Assembly (NCBI GenBank): GCA_041690255.1
Contig: JAWLHU010000006.1
Span: forward strand, 298,103-362,102
Length of the DNA stretch: 64,000 nt
From: JAWLHU01 sp041690255
Lineage (GTDB): Bacteria; Bacillota; Sulfobacillia; Symbiobacteriales; Symbiobacteriaceae
Reading direction: 5' to 3'
Below the pieces are notes generated by a model. It was not told the origin of the DNA, did not search any database, and was given only the letters and a program-made list of their open reading frames with translations. Below are positions 58,209 through 64,000 of the stretch, piece by piece (positions within the stretch are counted from its first letter, which is position 1; each line of letters starts with the position of its first letter). Both the position numbers and the translations under genes were made by a program.

Positions 58209-60062
58209 TTGCGTGACGTGCAGAACCGGGTCTTAATCCTGGTTGGAACCTTGACGCTGGCTCTGCTGTTGTTGGGCTTTCAGCTGTATCGCCTGACAGT
58301 GGCAGAGTCGGCTATTTGGGCCAGCAGGGCGACTCAACAGACACTTGTGGAGTACCCGAGCCACGGCCCCCGTGGCTCGATCTATGACCGGTCGGGGCGC
58401 CTTCTGGCGACCAGCGAACCGGTCTTTGCCGCGGTCCTGCTGGACCAGGACCCTGAGCTGGTCGAGCGGATTCTGCCCAAGCTGGCCTTGCTCCTGGCAG
58501 AAGGAGACCCCACTGAGGCCGACAGAATTGTGGCAGATGTGACTCGGCAAGTCGAGGAGCATCGGGTTCAGTGGCGGCAGTCAGAAGAGATTGTGATCAA
58601 GAGCCGGCTAAATGCCCGGGTGATGTCGGCGTTCACCGACCGCAAGGCGGAGTTTCCTGGTGTGACCCTCGTGACCCAGTCAGCCCGACGGTATCCGGAG
58701 GGAAGCTTGGCAAGTCCAATCCTGGGCTACGTTGGGGCGATATCGGAAGACGATCTCACGAACCCCGCATTCCAGGGCTACCCGACCGATTCGGTCGTGG
58801 GCAAGGATGGACTTGAGCGGTTCTACGAGGCGGTGCTTCAGGGCAAGCAGGGAAAGCGGGTCAAGATCATTGATTCCTCCATGCGCCCGGTGGGCATTCG
58901 CGAGGAGACACCCGCTCAGCCTGGCGACAGTCTGGTGTTGGCCCTCGACCTGGAGCTGCAGCTAGTGGCCGAGAAAGCGCTCGCGGAGCAGATTCGGGTC
59001 GTCGCACAGCGGGGTAAGGCCGAGAACGATCCTGAGGTCAACCCGATCCGCGGTGCCCTGGTTGCACTGGAGGTAAAGACCGGTGCCGTGCTGGCCATGG
59101 CGCAGTTCCCTACATTCGACCCCAACTACTTTGTGACCGGCGATGCGGCGGGTATTGCCGAGATCCTGAACGATCCGGGCCAACCCCTCCTTAATTGGGC
59201 GATGGTCGGCTTCGAGCCTGGCAGTACGTACAAGATGGGCGTCGGACTGGCCGGGGTGCAGCTAGGAGCGCTTGGGCTCCGGGAGACAGTGCACTGTAGT
59301 CCTACCTACTTCCGGGATCCCACCCGAAAGAACTGGTACCCCATCGACCAGGGGAACCTGTCGCTCGACATGGCACTGGCTCAGTCCTGCAACCCTTACT
59401 TTTACGAAACGGGTTACCGCCTGGGGATTGACCAGCTCTCCGGATTCCTGAGTCAGTTCGGGTTCGGGCAGCGCACCGGCATTGACCTTCCCGGTGAGAG
59501 CACCGGGATCAACCCGACCAAGGAGTCCTATGAGAAGGAGGACCGGTGGCAGCCTGGCAATATCTTCTCCGTGGCGATCGGCCAGGGCGATGTGCGAGTC
59601 ACACCGCTGCAACTGGCCGTCTACACGGCCACCATCGCCAATAGCGGGGTCCGCTATCAACCCTATCTGGTCTCGGAGGTCCGGGACCCGTCTGGGCAGG
59701 TGATCAGCAAGCACGAGCCGGTGCAGGCCGGTGTAGTGGAGGCATCCCCTGAGGCGTGGGCGGAGGTCCAGTTGGGCATGTGGAAGGGTGCGAACCACCC
59801 GCTGGGCACCGCCTATAGCCCGCTCAAGGGCTTTCCGATTACGGTTGCCGCCAAGACTGGGTCCGCTGAGACAGGGAAGTCATACGCCAACGCACTCACC
59901 GTCCTGTACGCCCCCTACGAGGACCCGCAGATCGCCATTGCGGTCGTCGTAGAGGGTGGCGGGCACGGCTCATGGGTGGCGCCGGCAGCACGCGCGGTCC
60001 TGGCGCAGTATTTCGGCATCCAGGAAGACAAGGCGGAGAAGAATCCGGTGAAGGCAGACTAA
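58209..60062 (+). CDS. Penicillin-binding protein 2 (class B transpeptidase)
   Basis: A 617-residue membrane transpeptidase. An N-terminal membrane helix (about 8-29), a dimerisation domain and a transpeptidase domain with active-site STYK (Ser about 339), SCN (about 393) and KTGS (about 549). The middle has GPRGSIYDRSGRLLA. It cross-links peptidoglycan during elongation or division. The TTG follows AGGAGGCGCAGCCC. It follows the LysM-M23 gene closely, suggesting a shared transcript for cell-wall work. Confidence 0.95.
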   Translation: MRDVQNRVLILVGTLTLALLLLGFQLYRLTVAESAIWASRATQQTLVEYPSHGPRGSIYDRSGRLLATSEPVFAAVLLDQDPELVERILPKLALLLAEGDPTEADRIVADVTRQVEEHRVQWRQSEEIVIKSRLNARVMSAFTDRKAEFPGVTLVTQSARRYPEGSLASPILGYVGAISEDDLTNPAFQGYPTDSVVGKDGLERFYEAVLQGKQGKRVKIIDSSMRPVGIREETPAQPGDSLVLALDLELQLVAEKALAEQIRVVAQRGKAENDPEVNPIRGALVALEVKTGAVLAMAQFPTFDPNYFVTGDAAGIAEILNDPGQPLLNWAMVGFEPGSTYKMGVGLAGVQLGALGLRETVHCSPTYFRDPTRKNWYPIDQGNLSLDMALAQSCNPYFYETGYRLGIDQLSGFLSQFGFGQRTGIDLPGESTGINPTKESYEKEDRWQPGNIFSVAIGQGDVRVTPLQLAVYTATIANSGVRYQPYLVSEVRDPSGQVISKHEPVQAGVVEASPEAWAEVQLGMWKGANHPLGTAYSPLKGFPITVAAKTGSAETGKSYANALTVLYAPYEDPQIAIAVVVEGGGHGSWVAPAARAVLAQYFGIQEDKAEKNPVKAD

Positions 60063-60067
60063 AGGCG

Positions 60068-60096
60068 AAGACCCCCATCGATCGGATGGGGGTCTT
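60068..60096. terminator. Terminator between convergent genes
   Basis: Perfect 11-bp stem AAGACCCCCAT / ATGGGGGTCTT with loop CGATCGG, then GATCTTTGG. It serves PBP2 and possibly the convergent enzyme gene. Confidence 0.85.
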
Positions 60097-60105
60097 GATC
60101 TTTGG

Positions 60106-61056
60106 TCAGAAGCCGGCGAAGAGGGCAGGTGCACCGCCGGTATGCACAAAGACCACGCGCTCTCCCGGTCGGATGATCCCCCGGCGGATGTAGTCGAGCA
60201 CGCCGGCCATTGCCTTTCCGGTGTAGATGTGATCCAACAGGATACCCTCCAGGTCGGCGACGAGGGCGATCGCTTCCATGCCCGCAGGACTGGCTTTCCC
60301 GTATCGTGGGGCCAAGTAGCCGTCATCCACATGGACCGGCCCAACTGCCAGATGATGGCCCAGCAGTTCTCCTGCCTGGCGAGCCAGATTGGCCGTCAGG
60401 TCCGCCATGGTTGCGGCGGGCTGCCAGACCGAGAAGCCCTGCACCCGGGTGGCCCTGCCATGAAGGACAGCGCCAAGGGTGAGACCTGCATGGGTCCCGC
60501 CGGAGCCTGTGGCTGAGCATATCCAGGCATCGCCCGGAAGCTCCGAGGCGATCTCCTGGTAGCAGTGGTAGGAGCCGAGCGTACCGAGCGGGGTAGACCC
60601 CCCAACCGGAATGATATAGGGGCGGTAACCCTGTCGCTCCAACTCCGCGGCCGCCTCCTCCAGGCTGCGCTGCTGATCCGCCGGGGTCGCCGCGCCAGAA
60701 AAGCGGATCTCGGCGCCGAAAAACTGGTCCAGGAGCAAGTTGCCCTGTCGCGAGCCGGGATCCTGGCCGGCCAGAAGGAGGAGAGCCCGAAGGCCCACCC
60801 GAGCGGCAGCGGCTGCGGTGGCCCGGGCATGGTTCGACTGTGGCCCGCCGGTTGTGAGCAGATGCGTCGCCCCGGCTGCCATCGCTTCGGCTACCAGGTA
60901 CTCAAGCTTACGAGCCTTGTTGCCACCCAGGCCGATATCGCCCGTCAGATCGTCTCGCTTCATCCAGAAGTCGACGTTCATCTTGGCGCTGAGCCGGGGA
61001 AGCGGTTGAAGGGGAGTCGGGGTGCGGGCCAGGGTAATCCGGGAGGGAAGCGCCAT
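60106..61056 (-). CDS. D-cysteine desulfhydrase / ACC deaminase family PLP enzyme
   Basis: A 316-residue PLP-dependent enzyme of the DcyD/ACC deaminase family: WMKRDDLTGDIGLGGNKARKLEYL holds the PLP Lys, TTGGPQSNHARATAAAA is the phosphate site, and HTGGAPALFAGF ends it. D-cysteine breakdown to pyruvate, H2S and ammonia is the usual role; ACC deaminase is less likely but possible. The ATG at 61056 has AAGGAGGTCATC upstream. It is near the sulfurtransferase-type genes only loosely. Confidence 0.9.
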   Translation of the reverse strand: MALPSRITLARTPTPLQPLPRLSAKMNVDFWMKRDDLTGDIGLGGNKARKLEYLVAEAMAAGATHLLTTGGPQSNHARATAAAAARVGLRALLLLAGQDPGSRQGNLLLDQFFGAEIRFSGAATPADQQRSLEEAAAELERQGYRPYIIPVGGSTPLGTLGSYHCYQEIASELPGDAWICSATGSGGTHAGLTLGAVLHGRATRVQGFSVWQPAATMADLTANLARQAGELLGHHLAVGPVHVDDGYLAPRYGKASPAGMEAIALVADLEGILLDHIYTGKAMAGVLDYIRRGIIRPGERVVFVHTGGAPALFAGF

Positions 61057-61213
61057 CTGATGACCTCCTTGGGGATGCTGGACTGAGTCGGGTTTCGGGG
61101 GGATGCCGGTCAACTCCTGCATGCGATTGATCGTCCTACAGGCATTTGACTTTTCGTTAGGCGAAGACTAAGATGTCGATGATATAGTAGGTTCGCCCGA
61201 AGGAGGATGGTCC

Positions 61214-61882
61214 ATGACGCTGGTGGCTAACGTCTTACTGGTGGGCCTGTCACTGTTTCTGGGGCTCCGCTTGCTCCGTCAATATCTGACCCGCCCCCGG
61301 CCTCATACCCTCTACTACGCGATTGGACTCCTCCTGACCGCCTTGGCCGCTACTCCGGAACTCTACTTCGAGTTGGCCGGGACGGTTCCGACGCTTCTTT
61401 GGTGGCTCTACTGGGCCTCGGCCAGCTCGCTGGTTGGCTTTCTTGCGGTTGGCACTGCCTACCTGATGTCGCCTCGCTTCGGGAAGATCATGCTGGTCGC
61501 CGTGATCCTTACCACGGTTTGGGTGACCGTGGCGAGCGTTCTGACCGCCGGTGGAGGGCCTGGTGATCTGGGCTTCAAGTCGGCGCCATCAGCCATGATC
61601 AAGATTCCTTTCCTCATCCAGAACATCGGTGGGTCGCTGGTGATCCTGATTGGTGCAGTGATCTCCTTCATTCATACGCGAGGGCTGTATGCGATCCTGA
61701 TCGCTCTCGGTACGATGGTCTTTGCAGCTGGCGGCTCGGCAGCGGGTCTCATGAAGTTTGGTGAGATCTTTGCTTTCACCCAGGCAGTTGGCATTCTCCT
61801 GCTCTACTCCGGCGTTGTTCTCTCGCTCAAACCGGCAGGTAGCAAGGCAGGCGGCGGGAGCCCGGAACGAGCCGCAGACTAA
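61214..61882 (+). CDS. Membrane protein of unknown function, six to seven helices
   Basis: A 222-residue membrane protein with helices near 5-22, 35-52, 60-82, 92-115, 135-155, 160-180 and 185-205. It starts MTLVANVLLVGLSLFLG. No signature is recognised. Ribosome site GAAGGAGGATGG. It is followed by the unknown duplicated gene after 130 bp. Confidence 0.7.
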   Translation: MTLVANVLLVGLSLFLGLRLLRQYLTRPRPHTLYYAIGLLLTALAATPELYFELAGTVPTLLWWLYWASASSLVGFLAVGTAYLMSPRFGKIMLVAVILTTVWVTVASVLTAGGGPGDLGFKSAPSAMIKIPFLIQNIGGSLVILIGAVISFIHTRGLYAILIALGTMVFAAGGSAAGLMKFGEIFAFTQAVGILLLYSGVVLSLKPAGSKAGGGSPERAAD

Positions 61883-62013
61883 CCGGTGACCGAGGGACGG
61901 CGTGGCCCGTCCCTCTTTCTCATTGGGGCGGAAAAATCCGCTCGCGGCTTCGAACTCCAGCGGCCCATTTACGTATTAGTAGATAGAGGTATTCGGTCGG
62001 GAGGTGGGGTGGT

Positions 62014-62955
62014 ATGTCGGGAGCTAAAACACTTACCACGGAAGAACTGCTGCGAGAACGACGTGAGGGGGCTGTACGGGCGGTAGTACGTGTGGTCGGG
62101 TACGCGCTCATGCGCGAGCGGACAGCGGAGGACGTGGGACGATATCTCTTCGAAGCGTACCGGAACTCCGGGCAGTACCGGCGACTGGCTCAGGTAGAGG
62201 GGGTAACCCGGGCGGCGGCCTTCACGTCATGGCACATGCAGTGGCGCCATGGTTGGTGCGACCAGGTGACATCGATCACGGACAAGCGAGGTTACGGGGT
62301 GGAATCCGTTTCCATGCTCGACAACCACGATGAAGTCCTCGGTTTCCACGGCGTGACCCGCATGGATATGGAGGCGTGCCTGGAGACTTTCTGGAGGCTC
62401 TCCGGACATGCGCTGGGTCTGGAGGTTACCTACACGATCGGAGCAGAGAAGGACTGGCTGCTCGTCCGGACCTCGGAATCAGCGGAAAAGGATGTACATC
62501 CACCGTTCATGGGCGATGAGGAACTGCTCGAGCATCGCAGATACGCGGTTGCCACAGGGATTATCTCGTCCATCGGATTTGCCAAGCAGCACGGTGATCA
62601 ACCGGAGGACCTGGGACGCTTCTTCTTCTCCGTCTGGGACCGCAGTGGACACTACGATCGGCTGCGTGAAGGGTGGGGGTTTGGCAACGCACTCGCGTAC
62701 GCTCAGAACCTGGCAGGGGCTCGACAGATTCTCTATGCCTCAACTACGCTAACTGAAGACTTGGATGGGTATACGGTTACATCGCCCGGTTGGGGGACGG
62801 AGATTCCTGAGGTCATGGCGATCTTTCGGGTTCAGCCGCATGACGTCTACCGCTACTTCGGTGGTGGCGGTGTGGCTGCCTGCAACCGGCTCGGTCTTCA
62901 GTATGCCGATCAGTCAGATGACCGGTTCCATCGGATCTGGATTCGGTCCCGCTAA
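62014..62955 (+). CDS. Uncharacterised protein with two related halves
   Basis: A 313-residue soluble protein. Two halves share a pattern: AVRAVVRVVGYALMRER-x-AEDVGRYLFEAYRNSGQYRRL (about 20-58) and AVATGIISSIGFAKQHG-x-QPEDLGRFFFSVWDRSGHYDRL (about 178-217). Each is followed by a beta region (DQVTSITDKRGYGVESVSM; ILYASTTLTEDLDGYTVTS). It is an internal duplication. The ATG follows GGGAGGTGGGGTGG. No family is recognised. It lies before a DUF47 gene and an rRNA operon. Confidence 0.75.
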   Translation: MSGAKTLTTEELLRERREGAVRAVVRVVGYALMRERTAEDVGRYLFEAYRNSGQYRRLAQVEGVTRAAAFTSWHMQWRHGWCDQVTSITDKRGYGVESVSMLDNHDEVLGFHGVTRMDMEACLETFWRLSGHALGLEVTYTIGAEKDWLLVRTSESAEKDVHPPFMGDEELLEHRRYAVATGIISSIGFAKQHGDQPEDLGRFFFSVWDRSGHYDRLREGWGFGNALAYAQNLAGARQILYASTTLTEDLDGYTVTSPGWGTEIPEVMAIFRVQPHDVYRYFGGGGVAACNRLGLQYADQSDDRFHRIWIRSR

Positions 62956-62972
62956 CACAATAGGCCGCTGCA

Positions 62973-62981
62973 TGCTATACT
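62973..62981 (+). promoter_or_regulatory. Extended -10 promoter of the DUF47 gene
   Basis: TGC directly before TATACT (62976-62981) forms an extended -10. No clear -35 is seen. It lies 24 bp before the GTG start. Confidence 0.5.
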
Positions 62982-63004
62982 CAGAAAGAAGGAGTGGGGA
63001 TGCA

Positions 63005-63628
63005 GTGGCCTTTAACTTTCTGCCTCGAGACGAACAGTACTTCGTGCTCTTCGAAGAGGCGGCTCGCAACATTACGGAGAGTGCGCTTTTGCTTCAGGAC
63101 TTGGTCCAAAACTTCACTGATGCCGAGGAGAAGGCCGCTCGAATCAGGGCGCTCGAGGAGCGGGGGGATGAGATCACCTTTCAGATCATCTCTCGTCTGG
63201 GGAAGTCGTTCATCACCCCCATTGAGAGAGAAGATATCTTCTCGATTGCACGGGAGCTAGATGACATCGTCGATCTTATTGATGCGTCTGCGGCTCGGTT
63301 GGCCACCTACGCGATTGAGGTTCCAACCGATGCAGCAAAGGAGTTCGCCGGATTGATCGTCAGGGGTTCACGAGAACTGGAGAAGGTCCTCGCGCTTCTT
63401 CACAAGAAGGACATCAGCCAGATTCGGCTGCCGAAAATGGCGGTCAATAAGGTCGAGAGCGATGCGGACAGACTTCTCCGTAAGGTTGTTGCCGGGCTGT
63501 TTACCGGTGGACAAGACGCGTTAACGGTCATCAAGTGGAAAGAGATCTATGAGACTCTTGAAGAGGTGACGGACCGCCAGGAAGGCCTGGCCAACCTGAT
63601 TGAGGGAATCATCGTCAAGAATACCTGA
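63005..63628 (+). CDS. DUF47 (PhoU-like) family protein
   Basis: A 207-residue all-helical protein. FLPRDEQYFVLFEEAARNI, LEERGDEITFQIISRLGKSFITPIEREDIFSIARELDDIVDLID (broken here) match DUF47, a PhoU-like family that usually precedes a PiT phosphate permease gene. No permease gene follows here; the rRNA leader does. Acidic/Glu-Asp pairs can bind metal clusters. The GTG has AAGGAG about 10 bases upstream. Confidence 0.9.
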   Translation: MAFNFLPRDEQYFVLFEEAARNITESALLLQDLVQNFTDAEEKAARIRALEERGDEITFQIISRLGKSFITPIEREDIFSIARELDDIVDLIDASAARLATYAIEVPTDAAKEFAGLIVRGSRELEKVLALLHKKDISQIRLPKMAVNKVESDADRLLRKVVAGLFTGGQDALTVIKWKEIYETLEEVTDRQEGLANLIEGIIVKNT

Positions 63629-64000
63629 TCAGCGTCACGCTGGGCTGTGATCGGCCCGGCGTAGTCGTTTCATTGGCGGATGTGGCATAATCTGCGGGGG
63701 TACGGGCATATTGATTCTGTGGGCGAAAGGTGGTAGAGTACGCGGACAAGCTGAGGAATAGGTCGAAGTGACTCTTGCTCGGCTGGCTGAGACTGTGGTA
63801 GCATTACTGATGCTGTAGCTGGGCTACGTATCACCGATCGTCAACATCCCTGGGCGAAGATCCCCCAGGAAGAAACTGAGTGGTTGACGATCATACGGTG
63901 AGCGTGGTAATCTAGCAAAGCTGTCGGGAACGACGGTGACGCTCGAACCTTGAAAACTAGACAGTGCGAACCTCAGAACTGCCGGCGCTGACCTTCGTGG
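63629..64000 (+). promoter_or_regulatory. rRNA operon promoter and leader region
   Basis: This 372-bp stretch has no gene. TTGACG (63884-63889), an 18-bp spacer and TAATCT (63908-63913) form a promoter. Downstream, GCTCGAACCTTGAAAACTAG (63941-63960) matches the antitermination boxA/leader element that precedes rRNA genes in Firmicutes. A further extended -10-like TGGCATAAT ends at 63691. A 16S gene probably starts just beyond the edge. Confidence 0.6.

Overview
The window is a high-GC chromosomal stretch with a Firmicutes-type gene set: DUF2325, DUF47 and YjzC-like proteins, a PIN-PhoH protein, a GapB-type glyceraldehyde-3-phosphate dehydrogenase, strong AGGAGG ribosome sites and many GTG/TTG starts. 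A high-GC, spore-former-related lineage such as Symbiobacteriaceae fits best; this is inference from gene content and style, since no marker gene was compared. No insertion sequence, prophage, tRNA or CRISPR array was seen. The right end (63.6-64.0 kb) looks like the promoter and leader of an rRNA operon whose 16S gene would begin just outside.

Layout. 0-5.5 kb: VOC protein, short tandem repeats, a degenerate LanC-like protein, and a large LuxR-type regulator with an NTPase/TPR core. 5.6-14.4 kb: PIN-PhoH protein, a membrane GGDEF+HD-GYP protein, a 2-hydroxyacid dehydrogenase, an inositol-phosphatase-family enzyme, an alpha/beta hydrolase, a YjzC-like protein and GapB-type GAPDH. 14.6-20.5 kb: a BTAD-domain protein, then the branched-chain 2-oxoacid dehydrogenase operon (lpd, bkdAA, bkdAB, bkdB). 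20.6-26.2 kb: a solute-binding lipoprotein coupled to an HD-GYP protein, a lipoprotein, a DUF4870 protein, lipoyl synthase and an unknown protein. 26.3-35.6 kb: epoxyqueuosine reductase, an APH-fold kinase that probably starts at CTG, two Nudix proteins (one joined to LysM), a DedA protein, a beta-propeller-like lipoprotein, a sulfurtransferase, a NAT-like protein and an M2 metallopeptidase. 35.6-44.5 kb: an 11-bp tandem repeat, an ArsR-SRPBCC-VOC operon with a clear operator, a DUF151 nuclease, proline dehydrogenase, a molybdopterin oxidoreductase, tandem HD-GYP genes, a small Rossmann protein and a DUF2325 protein. 44.6-56.3 kb: a YqaA-like protein, an overlapping NarL-type two-component pair, a copper oxidase with a partner lipoprotein, Fur-box-controlled feoAB with a Cys-rich small protein, a DUF2332 protein and a GAF-GGDEF protein. 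56.4-63.6 kb: a YigZ protein, LysM-M23 peptidase, PBP2, D-cysteine desulfhydrase-like enzyme, two unknown proteins and a DUF47 protein.

How the genes work together. The bkd operon makes branched-chain acyl-CoA, the usual primer for iso/anteiso fatty acids; the lipoyl synthase gene about 4 kb away could supply its cofactor. Cyclic-di-GMP turnover is dense: six proteins carry GGDEF and/or HD-GYP domains or sit directly with one as a presumed sensor. Iron and copper genes (copper oxidase, YtkA/FixH-like lipoprotein, feoAB) form a divergent cluster. Cell-wall genes (LysM-M23, PBP2) are adjacent.

The items most worth a second look are the LanC-like protein lacking two key histidines, the solute-binding lipoprotein linked to an HD-GYP protein without any transporter, the probable CTG-started kinase, the in-frame LysM-Nudix reading frame, the triple SRPBCC protein behind an ArsR regulator, the internally duplicated unknown protein at 62-63 kb, the helically phased TGCA boxes before the bkd operon and the 9 x 11-bp repeat.
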